The notes beneath the pieces were generated by a model. The model was not told the DNA's origin. It saw only the letters and a list, made by a program, of their open reading frames with translations, and did no database searches. DNA of 64,000 nt, from the NCBI GenBank assembly GCA_028554755.1, contig JAPTOF010000001.1:35297501-35361500 (forward strand). The letters are read 5' to 3'. The position numbers and the translations under genes are program-made. Position 1 is the first letter of the stretch. Every line of letters begins with the position of its first letter. Below are positions 25,598 through 38,135 of the stretch, one piece after another. Origin of the DNA: Cordia subcordata. Taxonomy: Eukaryota; Streptophyta; Magnoliopsida; Boraginales; Cordiaceae.

Positions 25598-26395
25598 GGG
25601 CCCTATTCGACAACAATGTTTTAAGTAGTGTTTAGTGTCTTGACCAAGTCAAAACACTACTTCCTCTCATTTTGGTTATGCTATAAAACGGTGTTTTAAG
25701 TAGTATTTTTATTTTAAATGGTGTTTAAAGTAGTGTTTGTGAAAAATTAATATTATTAATGTTTCAAATTAGAGTTTAGTGTTTTACTTTTTTTGGCAAT
25801 ACTACCCTCTCTCTACCATCATTTTGGTAATTGTACCCTCTATTCAATTTTATTTACATTTTTACATTTTCTTTCACGAATATAAATACAAAATAACACA
25901 AAAATTAATTTAAAATTCTATCCATATCAAAATATATTGAAAAGTATAGGTCTTATTTGTCCATTCATTATTTTTTTCAAAAATATAAATTTTCAATCAA
26001 TTAAAATATTTCCATAATAAAAAATATTTGTTTATAATATTAATAAAATTAATTTTAAAAAAGTAATTTTATTATGCTTTATTAATAAAAATAAAATATA
26101 TTTAATTACAAAATAAATTATCTTAATTATTTTATTAATAGTAATAATAATTTATTATTATTATTATTATTATCATCATCATCATCACAACAATAATTAC
26201 CCGATACCAATGTCTTTTTTTATTGTTTTGCATTCATCAGCTAACCTAACCATTAGTTTTATTGAACACATCCAAAACAATCTGCTAGTGAAGTAGCTAT
26301 CCGCTAAATCACAACAATTATCCACTACCTAAAGTGCTATCCTGTATTCAAACACCTATCCACTACTTAATTTGCTAATTGCGCCGAACAAGCCC
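25598..26395. mobile_element. Inverted-repeat DNA transposon remnant, family C (copy 1)
   Basis: The left end GGGCCCTATTCGACAAC and right end GCGCCGAACAAGCCC form a short inverted repeat. The interior includes AAGTAGTGTTTAGTGT at the left and CATCAGCTAACCTAACCATT at the right, all shared in order with 61561-62308. It carries a TTA/TCA trinucleotide run (26151-26188) and no reading frame of note. A hAT-type origin is possible but no clean target duplication is visible. Confidence 0.65.
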
Positions 26396-26499
26396 TTGGT
26401 TGTAATTTAACAGAACTACTCGTAACTAGATTGGCAATAGTTTTTGGATATACTAGCATGTCCTATGGGTTTCAATACTAATTTAATATTGGTAGTGAT

Positions 26500-27463
26500 A
26501 AACGCCCTCTAGAGGGGATGAATGCAGTGGGAATTTAGGATTTTTAGTTTTTTTGAACGAGTGACGCTTTTTATCAAATACGCTGTGAAAACAACAGAAT
26601 TGAAAGCAAAATACAAAAACAAGCAAACAAGAACACCAAGATTTATAGTAGTTTGACATAAACCTACATCCATTCCTTCAGCTTTACCACTTAAAAATTT
26701 TAATCAATTCTACTAAAAATAACCCGTACTTTTCAAAAATGGGTTTAGCACGAACCAACAATTATACAACTTGAATCTTACCTGATTCCAGTTAAAAAAC
26801 CAGTTCTCACTCGTCTCATGTTTTTAATTCTCGATTCACTCAAACCAATTTATACAATTGCATAACAAAGATATTAGAAAGTGGCAACTCAAAAGAATGA
26901 GCACAAAGCTGGAAATTGATGATTACAATGATTGATCCTAATGATTGCTTCAAAATATGTGCAAGGTTTTTTATTATTTGGCTTAAATTTTTTGCATATA
27001 TATGCACAAGCTCAAATACAGTTGTTAAATACATAGGCTATCTTGAACTTTGAAATTTAATATTTAAAACACCAAGAGTGGACGAGAGCAGCAGGTTTTA
27101 CCAGAAACGGCTACTTTTGGACATTTTTTTTTGAAATTAATTTCCTAGCGGTCGAGGTGCCATATTGGTGATCGACCAAGCCCCTTGACCACTCCTCGAC
27201 TGTTAGAGTATATTGAGAGTTTTTTTTTTTTTTGAGGCCGAACCTGGTAATACAGTCGACCTCATGCAGATACCACACCCCACCAATGCTCCGCTGACGA
27301 TTGAGGTCTTGCATCATGCAATCGACTACATGACCCCGTTTGCCAGAGAGTTGGGCAAGATTTTGAAAATCTTTCAAAGTCCAAGCACTTGAAACTTTCT
27401 TTTCAAGCCCATATCTAAAAACTCTTAGAACATTTTGAAAACATGCAGTAAATATGAAATTAA
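26500..27463. repeat. Probable decayed LTR fragment
   Basis: A CTCTAGAGGGGATGAATGC block followed by A-rich sequence, then GTCGAGGTGCC and CGACCAAGCCCC words, resembles the organisation of the solo LTR at 17952-19369 (a GGGGGTGAATTAA block, then TCGACCGG words). Ends and target duplication could not be set. An open frame on the minus strand (27111-27509) reads through it and has no recognisable domain. Confidence 0.35.
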
Positions 27464-27829
27464 GCCAATTTATGGAAACACAAACATAAGAGGCAATGTT
27501 TACATACATAAACTACACTTACACCTCGTATGGCTTCCATCTCCATTCTTATATTGGCCCATTCTCTTCATGCCTTCAAAGATAATTCCATTTGCACTTC
27601 GAGATTTACAAGCAATAATATTACCTCTTATTTTTAAAACTAGGCCAAATTATGGAAACATAAACTTAAGAGGCAATTTTTACATACATAAACTACTTCC
27701 GTACCCCTTATGCCTTCCATTTCCATCCTTATATAGTTATATTACCCATTCTCTTCAAGCCTTCGAAGATACTTCCATTTGCACTTCGAGACTTGCAAGC
27801 AATAATATTACCTCTTATTTTTAAAATAG
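27464..27829. repeat. Tandem duplication of a unit of about 180 bp
   Basis: Two adjacent copies start at 27464 and 27644. They share TATGGAAACA, AAGAGGCAAT, CATACATAAACTAC and GCAATAATATTACCTCTTA in order. The copies differ at scattered positions and by small indels. With only two units this is a local duplication rather than a satellite array. Confidence 0.8.
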
Positions 27830-28840
27830 GCAAGATATCTATTTTTGATTTTTAAGAGTGTTGCACACTTACCCTATTTTCTAACTTCATGCAAATTAAT
27901 TAATGGAAATTCATAAATAAATAAAATTATAAGAAGGTTTCCTGACAATTTAAAAGTAATAGGGAGTAATATATACTTATAGAAAATCATTTAGGGGTAT
28001 AATACTATTTACCTTATAGAGAAATTGTTGCTTTTCTAGAAAAGGTCACACAAAGAATGCACTTACAACACACTTTGTTATTTTTAATGGAAAATATTAT
28101 GTGTGAGACAAATGTGTAACATTTTTTAAAAATCAGAGACTGTCATGCTTATCTTAAAGTACAAGTAATAAATACACTTATTAGGAAATATTTAAAAAAA
28201 GTCGCGTGCTATTTACCCTAAACTAAACCCGGCATGTTTCTTTATCAAATGGATAAGAGGTTGCCAAATAATCTAATCTTCTTCATAAATCATAAACGGA
28301 TAGTGTCTTCTCATATTATTAGTTCTCTCATATTAATATAAGAAAAAAAAATTGACCATTCATTTATGGTGCATATTATTTCAGCTACTCATAAAATTAT
28401 CATTTTTTATTTAAATTTTATAAGTGGGTGAGATGATATGCTTCACATATAAATGATTAATATTTTCCTTATATTAGTATGAGGGAGCATTTGATATGAA
28501 AGGAATCTAATCCCTTCATAAACATGCATTTTAATTCAAATTTTAGAGCACCCATTTTCTCTCATAAATCACTATTTCGGGGCACAACTTCTATAAACAC
28601 AAAAGATTCCTCCAGAGTATATCTTACAATTAAATTACGATTTATCCAAAATTTGATTTCTCTCACGGGTCTGAATTTTTTCGTTTACTTGTTCAATCCT
28701 TTTCCATACGAGATGAATTATGATATCATCAAATTCAATTCCTTTAAATTTCGTCCTTTTCTTTATAAACTTATATTAACTGTCTTCTGTGGTGAGTTAA
28801 ATTATCTTTATTTAGTTAGTTAACATAATTTTTAAATGGA
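27830..28840. other. AT-rich intergenic stretch
   Basis: No gene or clear repeat structure is recognised; a 99-codon open frame at 28524-28823 has no family features. Confidence 0.45.
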
Positions 28841-29092
28841 TAAATTGCATCAAATCCCTTTTTGTTTATTATAAGTGCATGTTATCCTCTTTTAATTTCA
28901 AAATAGGGGCAATACCCCCAGTGGTCTTAAATATATAGCATACATGTCCAAAAAATATGTATGAGACCTCTTTGTGGTCCTTAAATGTGTAACATATATG
29001 CCCCAAAAATAAAATAATTGCTCGTGCCTATTTTGAAATTACAGGACATAATATACACTTATAAAAACTATAAGGAGATTCGGGGTAATTTA
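28841..29092. mobile_element. Foldback MITE-like element, about 252 bp
   Basis: The left arm contains TTATAAGTGCATGTTATCC and TAATTTCAAAATAGG. The right arm contains their diverged reverse complements (CCTATTTTGAAATTA, AATATACACTTATAA). The centre holds two facing copies of GTGGTC(C)TTAAAT. The arms can pair over about 75 bp. No coding content. Confidence 0.65.
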
Positions 29093-31612
29093 CACTTGTT
29101 AAATAAAGAGGTAGGATTTGAAAAATTAGATGCGATGATTCATAACGCATTTGACTGTAATTTTGCCACCTGTCTCCTTTTCTTGCTAAATGATGCTAAT
29201 CAGCAAGAACAAGAATTTTATTCGCAAAAGATGATCACAAAAGATGATCGATCACTGTAAGTTTTTGCCAACTGTCTCTTTGTGACTATGAAAAAGTGAT
29301 AATTTCGTACGTGATGGTTTAGGAATACAATCGAAACAGAGAACACTTGACAAAAAGCAGCAATATAATTGATCAAGCAAAAGAGAATATTTCTTTGCCC
29401 TCCTGATCCAAATTACTTGTCCATGCAATTTAGCAAAGATTACAGGAATCTATCATTAGAAAGGGCCAATTTGGTTTTTATTTTATTTTTAAATGGGAAA
29501 TAACTTTTTTGCTGAATAAAACACATTTTTCAATAAATATTTGCATTGATTTTTTTTTTCCAAAAAAAAACTAAAACTCAAAAAAAAGGTGAATTTTTAA
29601 TTTTTTCACAAGTCAGAAATTTAAAATTTTCAAATAAAAAAATTTATTTTTAAAAAAATTATAGATATATTTAAAAAAAATAGAAAACGTAAAGTAACCT
29701 AGATTTCTTAACTCATGGTAGAAGGAAGATTCTAAGTATGTTCCAGGACTTGGTTTGATTGCACTTTTGAACTGCTCAAGGAAACAGAAACACAAACCAA
29801 ACTTAGGAAGACAAGAATTAGGTTTCTTAGTCATGCAGCACGGCTTCTTTGGCATTTTAACATAACTAGCTAGCACTTTCATATTCCATTCTTTGCATTA
29901 TAATATGCGTATTACATATATATAAATATGTGTATGTGGGTCCCCATGGATGCTCTAGTAGTAAAGACTCGCGGAGAACACTATTTATGCATAAGCTTGA
30001 GTAGGTTGCTCCTAGGTAATTAGTATTTCGCCTTACTTGGGGCAATAATCTTAACAAGGGTTATTATACACGAGACTTATTAATTAGTGATCAGATTTTG
30101 TTGGATATCCGGTGATCAAACTCTGCTGCTTGAGTATTTTTCATATAAGAAAAATATATGTATGTCTTGTTTATACGTATTACATACCAGTATAAAAGTA
30201 CATGTATATTTACATATATGTGCATTAAATGATATACAGAGACAGCGCCAACAATGACTAGTCAACATCTCTGGTAATATATGTAAAACATTTTTCATGT
30301 ATTTTATATATATAATATATGTCCTTCACTAACATGTACGAGACTTATTGGATAACATAAAAACCAATATTAAAGCAAATAAAATTTATTTAGTCTCATC
30401 TCGCTCGCTAAGATATTTTCTATGTCCGATGATGATATTCAATTTTGTTAACAATAAAATCACTTTGGCGTTAACTATAAAATTCTATAATGGTTACATT
30501 CAACTCCTTTCCCTCAAATTTACTCATTCAGTCATTTGGCTATCTCAGAATAGCTTTTAGGAATCTAATGAATATTGCTTTGTTTGGATTGATTTTTTTT
30601 TCTTTTTTTATAAAAATAATTTCTTTTTGAAAAAATACAAATGTTTAGATTAGCTTTTAAGATACGTTCAATTACTATAAAAAAACTCGAATTCATTTTT
30701 TGTTTCAAAATTCAAAATTTCAATTTTTCAAGAAAAAAAATCTTTTTTTTTAACTCTTAAAGAAAAAGCTTTTAGAAAAAAGTTATGTATAAGACAACCC
30801 CTTAATTTAATTAGCCCCAAGAGTGTCTCTGATAATTCTACTCTTTCTTTGTAAAGATTTATAATATAATCTTTTTGCTACATGGGAAGTTTTATAATAT
30901 TTTATTTTAAAATTATCACATTTTTAAAGTCTATTATTATTTTAAAATAATTAAAAGCTAAACTATCTAAAATATAATGTCAAACATCCAATAATTTTTG
31001 CAACAATACGTCTACTTAAAGTTCTATTAATAAAACACTATATCTCAAAAGTTAAATATATAGCCCTAACAAAATTTTGGGTTTTTAGTTTGGGCATAAG
31101 AAAGAAAAAAGCGAGAAGGAACATATTTTATTATCTAAAATATATTGGACGCTTGAAGTGCTTTGGATTTTGTTTTGTCAAAACTTGCTCATCATATCCC
31201 TTCACGTTATCATAATTTTTCTTTTCCTACCACCGGAAAAGTCTTTTCATATTTTTTTATTCTGTACCTCAATTCTCAATCTACTTTTTGGAAGAAAATA
31301 AGTTTCTTTAAATTTTGCACCTCGAATCGCATCCCATGAAAGGAATGTTGAAGTGGAAAAAATTACCTAATCTTTTGAATCATTGTTGCGGAGTCAGATA
31401 TGTTATACCTCGAGTGGAATCGTAACGACTTACTTCAATTTTGACTCTATGGCAGATCTCGATCGCCCTCAAACAAAATTTGGATATGTAATATATTTGC
31501 CTTCAATACTAAGTAAGTTGAGAATACTCACTTAGGAATCGAATCATGAGTGACATTCGACCACTAAAAATACAAATGAGGAAGCAAAGAAAGAGATGTT
31601 AGTCTTGACCAG
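29093..31612. other. AT-rich intergenic stretch with family A remnants
   Basis: Partial relatives of the family A short element occur at about 29466-29690 and 30576-30801 (TTTGGATTGATTTTTTTT...). No gene is recognised. Confidence 0.45.
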
Positions 31613-31912
31613 GCTCTGATACCATGAAGAGTTTGTATATTGTATTAATTTTTTTCAAGTACATATTATACAATTTATAGTATTACAAAGATATACAAAA
31701 CTAATTGCAGAGAAATACGTGAAACACATGTTAAACAATCAATAGAAAAACAAAAATTTAAAATTCAAAACAGTTCTCATTATCACTATCTTTCCTTGTT
31801 AAAGTAGTATAAAATATGTTGAAATACAAAAAGTTGAAGACACTTCAGAATTAAATAAGAGAAGGGCAATGTATTACAGCAAGAGTCTAGAGAACCATAA
31901 GCTGAGTTCCCA
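31613..31912 (-). mobile_element. LTR-retrotransposon primer-site remnant in the upstream region of the ankyrin gene
   Basis: The plus strand reads GGCTCTGATACCATGAAGAG. Its reverse complement contains TGGTATCAGAGC, the standard initiator-methionine-tRNA primer-binding site of plant LTR elements. This implies that LTR-derived sequence lies to the right, in what is now the promoter or 5'UTR of the ankyrin gene starting at 31913. No coding region or second LTR is seen, so the element is a fragment. Confidence 0.5.
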
Positions 31913-34900
31913 ATGGCGGACATTGAATTGGATGATGCTCCAAAAATGGAGGGCAACAAAGATGAAGCTGCTGAGAAAGCAGACCTAAAAAATCTCTTTG
32001 AGGTGGCCATGGAGAATAACTGGAAAGAAGTGGTCAAGGCATATCACAAGTACCCAGCTGCACACACAGCTTTACTGACCAAAGCTGAAGAGACAGCTTT
32101 GCATGTGGCAATCTCATGTTACCATCCGGATGAAAAGTGCTGCAGAGACCACTTGAAGCACATCATGCAAATGGTGGAAGCCATAGAAATGGATCAGAAC
32201 AATGCAGTGGAGATTTTGAGCCTGAAGGACGCTAAAGGAAACACGCCTCTCCATCTTGTTGCAGCGCTTGGGAGTGTGCGTCTCTGCAGATGCTTGGCGT
32301 CTCGGCATCCTCAGCTCATCGCGGTTAGGAATTATGAGAACGAGACGCCATTGTTCTTGGCTGCTCACCATGGAAAGCTGGAGACTTTTCTTTGTCTGCA
32401 TGATGAGCTCTGCAAAGCCCATCAGGATCACTTCAGTGATGCCGTCTGTAGGAGAGGAGATGGGGACACCATTCTACACTCGGCCATTTCCGGAGAATAT
32501 TTTCGTAAGAGCATTCTTCTTTTTCTGGTTTTTCGGGTTCAGGGAATAGTTCACATAGTTGAGTAATGAGTGCAGGAGGGTTGGGGGGTGAAAGCTTGTC
32601 TTCTTTTAGGCTTTTATGTATTGATGTGCCTTTTAGTTAGTTTTGTTAATTTCTAGTGGTTGGACTTTCGAGTTGTTATTCGTGTTGTTGATCGATTTAA
32701 TTGTAATTATTTGACCAAATAATGGTATGATCATATGTCATATATCTATGTCTGTTGTTGTTATTCTTGTAAGAACAATCTTCTTTTCGTCTTTTGGGGT
32801 TTAGGGAGTAGCTCGAGTCGATAACCTGAATCTGAATCCTACTATAATGTGGGGGTTGGGTTGGAAATCTTCTTTTAGGCTTTTATATGTTGATGTGTCC
32901 TTTATTTACTTTTCTCAATTTTCTGCAGTTGAATCCTCCAGTTATCAGGTGCCGTTGGTTGATTTTAATTATTATTATTTGAACGTACAACAACGTGGTC
33001 ATATATTATATTCCTATGTTTGCATGTACATGATTTCATTAAATTGTTTTTTTTTTTAATTGCAGAACTGGCTTATCAGATAATCTGCTATTACCCGAAA
33101 CTAGTGAACTCTGTTAATGTTGATGGTGATTCTCCTCTCAACATTTTAGCAAGAAAGCCTAGTGCATTCGAGAGCAGCAACCAGCTGAGATTCTATGATA
33201 AGATAATCTACGAGTGTAAGTATCTTCCTTGGAGTTTGAAGGGTAAAGTTGAGAGGTAGCTCATTAAGCTTAAAGGGTACGTTATAAAAGACCAAAAAAT
33301 TCCTGTACTTTAATTTGTTGAAGTTGCACGTCATTTTAGGTGGTATCATGGTAATCTAATAACCTATGTGGTTCATAAGAATATGATAAACAAGCTTTCA
33401 CTGTTACTAGACGCACGAATGGTGAGGGACGGTTTTATAGATAATAGAGATTATTAGATTATTACGGTATCCTATCACGTTTCATGCCATAACAGTACCA
33501 TATGGTCTACCTGAGCTTAAATTGGATTGCAACTTCTGGCTTTTTCTTAAATTTAGAAGTTGTTTTTCGCCTATCGATCTTGATCATACTCTAATCGCAA
33601 AAAATATAAAATATAAAATCACAGAATCAAATGACATGTTTGCAATCTTAGATTGATATGCAATAACTGGAATTTCATCCTCTTGTTCACTTTTTCTCTT
33701 CTGCTTCTTCCTTGCCTAAACATTCTCATAATACTCCTTTTTTTTTTGTTTTTGGAAGAAATGGAAAACCATTTCTGTTGAGGTTATATCATTTTTATAT
33801 TAGAACTAGTGAACTTTCTATTTGCTTTATGGTGCAGACCTGTTCTCACCCTGGAGTAGATTCTTTATGCAGAATGTTATGATAATCTTCTCTGCTTGAT
33901 AGATTTTGCTTTTGTCTCTCTAAGGTGTTTTTGCCCCAAAGCTTAAGAAGGAGAAATATTACCTTGACACGGATAGAGATATTTCTGGTCCTAACAGTAA
34001 TATCAACTACCCAGAGAACTATCAGACTTGTGTTAACTTCTCTCGACTCCTTGGCAAACTGATTTTGAGGTCCATTGGTATGTGAACCATCATTGATGTT
34101 TTCTCGGGCATAATAGATTGAGAGTTCTAATATGATTACTGGCTATAGGTTCTCCGGCTTCTCTTTTCAAAGGCAAATGCTCCAGAAACGATGAAGAAAA
34201 TCCCCCAAAGTCTGAAAAGGAATGTGAAGGTCAATTCTCCAATGCTTTCCAAGAACTTAATTCTGACAGATTTTGTTGCTAACAGAACTTTCATTTGGAA
34301 CTTAAATGAAGAAAAATAGATTCTGAATTTCTGAGTACTCATTTTGTATAATGTAAAGTTTCTATATAATATACAACAGTTATTTCACAGATCAAAATCG
34401 TTCACAATGAACCGCTTTATCTTTAGCCAATGTTTGCATAAATTATTTTCAGTTGTCAGCCCATGGAGTATAAGCAACAAGATGTGTACAATTGGAGGTA
34501 CTTCTCGTTTCAAAGGTTAGCAATTAGAAATTAGCAGCAATTTGCCGTTAGTGTTGCGAAGCATACAGAACAATGGCATAAGTTGCAGTTTTGTGACAGA
34601 TTGTAGACTCCTTTTAGCCTAAAATGCTATGATTCTTGCACCATCTTCTTACTTTTAAAACTTAGATACCTTGTCTGCTGTATATGTAAAAGAAAGTTGA
34701 GAAGGAAAAAGAAATAGGTATTAATTGATACAGGACTGTTCCCTCATTAGGCTGATTATTCATTAATGAGCCACCGAAGTAGCACTAAATAATATACGAA
34801 ATTATGATACTTCTTTGTCAAAAAGCAATTCCATCTTTTCTTTGTTGGAAAGCAGTTCTATCTTTCCACCTTTGACATCTTGTAGAATGTAACTATCATA

Positions 34901-37900
34901 CTACGGCAACTTTAAAATTTTGCAGATGAGAAAGTTAAAGGCATAATTTCTGATGATTTTAAGATAGATGATTTGCCATACCTACGTCATGAATTTGCCT
35001 CCATTTACTCATTGCTAATGACATTCAATATCAATGTATAACCTGCAGAGGAAGAGGACAAAGATGAGAGGTTTCCTGCAAATTATGCTACCTGTGTCCT
35101 CTTTTTTCAGTCTCTGATGATGTTTCTGCTAGTTATTTTTGGACTTGGTAAGTTCTTTTGCTTCGAAGTATACATTTTTTGATCAGAAAAGCTCCAGCGC
35201 ATCATATGGAACTATATAATTATACATATGAAGTTCATTTTCCATCTAAGAACATTCAGAAAACGTGGTATAGTCCGTAGCCTCATTATGTAGAAATTGA
35301 CATCTATGGCTTCCAGAGCTTTGGTTAAATGTGAAAATGGTGGTCAATATCATAAACTACACATGGACATTTTTGAATCTGCATTACAGGTTGCTGAAAT
35401 CCTGTCTCTTCTCGTGCAGGATATGCTAAAATAAACAAAATTCGGGAAAAGAAAATAAGACGGAGATGGGCATATGAAATCATGAATGGAATGATTCAAC
35501 TAGAAGAAGGTTATGAGTATCACTCTAATGGGCAAAAACCAACACGAAATGTGCCATTGAACCGAGGTCTAGTTACACTACCTGATACACCACCAGAGCA
35601 TGATCATGATTCAAGTTCTGAAGAAGCATGTAGTAGGACAATCTCGCCAAGAGCTAGTAAGAAAAAAAATGATGGCAAGACAGTTGAGAATGGATCAGGT
35701 AATATTATTTTGAGACATGCAATGAACGTGCACTTCATTTTGCCCCTTGAACTATTTTTGTTACCACGTCTGCTTGTGTGACATTTCAAATATATTGGCA
35801 TGATACTGTGCAATTTTGATCATCCTTCTCTAGAATTTAGCCGTGTTTGCATAGTAAGCCCCTCCGCAAAGGATTTTATAAAACTAAAAAACAATAACGG
35901 ATGGAGGAATGACCTAATAAATATGTAAAGTTTTGAAATTGATGCCCTCTAGTAATTAAACAAGAAGCTCATTACCCATTCTAGATATCAACAGAACTCT
36001 TTCTAGAAAAGTTTATCAAGCACTTTTCTGAAGTGTTGTTCTGGTAAGAATTGTACTTCATCTTTGTCAACTTCTACAAAGTTTTTCTCTGTTGTGTAAC
36101 CTCTCTTGGTTTGGAATGATTGCTCAATGTCAAATCTTTCTTTAAGTTCGGCGAAAATATAGTACAGTAAGACAAATTTTCTTCTTTTTCTTACTTATTG
36201 GAGCAGCCTCAGGACTGACTTAGTTCCCCTTTAACTTTGTCTATTCTTTATTGGCCAAGAGAATTCCTCTGCCATGTCATTCAAAATCCTGCGCATGAAA
36301 GAGATACTTGCAGTTGCCAAACTATAGGTCATGTTCAGGCAATCACAAACTGATATTTAAGATTGAGACATGGAGGTGAAAGATGCTTTGTTTACTTTCC
36401 TGATAAATAAACAGAAAGTTTTTCGCCGATTTATAAGAAGCTTCAATTATCATATAAGGCTATTTGAATTTATTCTTCAGATGAGTAAGGTTTCTGACTT
36501 CACTATTTCCACAAAAACTCACCACCATATGTATTTATCTCTGTTGTAAGGAGTAAATGTTCCGCTAGTTATTTTTGCAAAGATATACTATAACGTGGTG
36601 GAAATAAGTTACTTGTTTTGATGTTCTAGATTTATAACACCATTGCTATATCTTAGTGTCATTGTTATACAAATTGATGAAGAATCAGACGCTATCAATC
36701 TTTTTCATCACATAAATTTCATAAGTAGTTTCACTCATTAGTGATCTTTTACACAGTATGTCAAATGTGTTAATTTTCCTTTGTTCAAATGTTAATGAAT
36801 AATCTCGTGTTACTAAGTGGTGGCCTTGATTTACTGGGAAATGTATATATCTTCATAATGAGCTCAACAGGTGCAACTGGGAAACAGGATAATAGAGTGC
36901 AGAAATTTGTCACTGCAGTAAAAAAGGGAGCTAAGAAGTTCAACATGGAGAAGAATTTTGTGCTTTTGACATATGAAAACAAACAAACAAATGCTGTCAA
37001 AAGGAAGGAAACACCATTCATAATAGCAGCAAAAATGGGTATCACTGAGATGGTGGAGAAGATCCTGGATAAAATTCCAGTGGCTATTCATGACTTGGAT
37101 GCCAATGATAAGAACGCGTTGCTCTTGGCAATTGAAAACAGACAAACAAAGGTATTTCACTGTTTATTACAGAGACAGCTCCCAGAATTTGTGTTTCGTC
37201 AAGTAGACAATAGAGGCAATGGTGCACGTCATCTTGCTGCAAAATTTAGACCAAACCACCACTGGCGTTTCCCTGGTGCTGCATTGCAGATGCACGGAGA
37301 GGTCACCTGGTTCAAGGTACCCTATGCCTGTAACAATAAGTGCATAACATATTGGTTAATACTCTTCCTGGCTCATTTTCCCCTTATTTGTTTATTCTCA
37401 ATGTTCCATTAAGAAGTTGACAAAATTGAATTTTCTTTTGTGGTGCTATGCATAGACGTAAATTAAGCTTTTGACCATTTGTTTCACCATAGGAAAAGCT
37501 AAACTGATGACTTATGTATGCAGCATGTTAAGAGATCTTTGCCACCACTTCGGTTTGCACGTTACAACATGAAGGGTGAGACACCAAGAGATATCTTCAG
37601 AAAAACACATGAAAATCTGGCAAGAGAAGGAACCGAGTGGCTAATAAAAACTTCTGAGTCATGCTCTCTCGTTGCAGCACTCATTGCAACTGTTGCATTT
37701 GCCACATCAGTATCAGTGCCCGGTGGTCTTGACGAGAAAACTGGTTATCCTGTACTCCAAAATGAGCCCGTGTTCAAATTGTTTTCTTTCTCATCTCTAG
37801 TTGCCCTTTGCTTCTCCTTGACAGCCCTGGTCTTCTTTCTGGCCATCATCACATCTAGGTGCCAAGTATGGGATTTCAAGACAATTTTGCCAAGGAAGCT

Positions 37901-38135
37901 TTTGATGGGATTATCTTGTCTCTTTACATCAATAGCTGCTATCATGGCTTCATTTTGTGCAGGACACTTCTTCATCCTGACGAAGAATCTGCAATATCTT
38001 GCATTGCCGCTTTATACTGTGATATCAGTGCCTGTTACAATTTTCGTCTTTGCTCAGCTCCCCCTCTACTTTGATCTAATGCAGGCAGTCGTAACTCAGG
38101 TGCCCATTCGTAATCACAAGGTGTCTTATCTGTAA
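31913..38135 (+). CDS. Ankyrin-repeat membrane protein with PGG domain (ACD6/ITN1-like)
   Basis: Spliced model of 818 residues in nine exons: 31913-32504, 33066-33215, 33925-34077, 34149-34229, 34453-34497, 35049-35147, 35420-35698, 36871-37316 and 37524-38135 (2,457 nt, in frame). Ankyrin units include GNTPLHLVAALG, NETPLFLAAHHG, GDTILHSAISG and GDSPLNILA before residue 250, then ETPFIIAAKMG and GNGARHLAAKF in exon 8. The last exon carries ATVAFATSVSVPGG (PGG near 681-683) and about four membrane helices (about 663-680, 702-724, 742-763, 777-799). Relatives such as ACD6 and ITN1 are membrane proteins of defence and salt-stress signalling; the precise role here is inferred. ATG context (CCCAATGGCGG) is good. 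Introns 1-7 are all phase 1. Exon 5 may extend 18 nt to 34515. Confidence 0.9.

Noticed and set aside
27111..27509. 132-codon open frame on the minus strand
   Set aside because: It reads through an LTR-like fragment and the start of the 180-bp duplication, has no recognised domain and no splice-supported extension.
27464..27829. Centromeric satellite array
   Set aside because: Only two units are present, whereas satellite arrays have many.
28524..28823. 99-codon plus-strand open frame in AT-rich DNA
   Set aside because: It has Phe/Leu/Asn-rich composition expected from A/T-rich sequence and no domain or gene context.
32256..32549. Second open frame overlapping the first ankyrin exon
   Set aside because: It is a shifted-frame shadow of the ankyrin coding sequence, which has clear repeat motifs in the main frame.
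34926..35042. Additional ankyrin-gene exon starting DEKVKG
   Set aside because: The frame has an acceptor but no GT donor before its stop; including it would end the protein early. Kept only as a low-grade splicing question.
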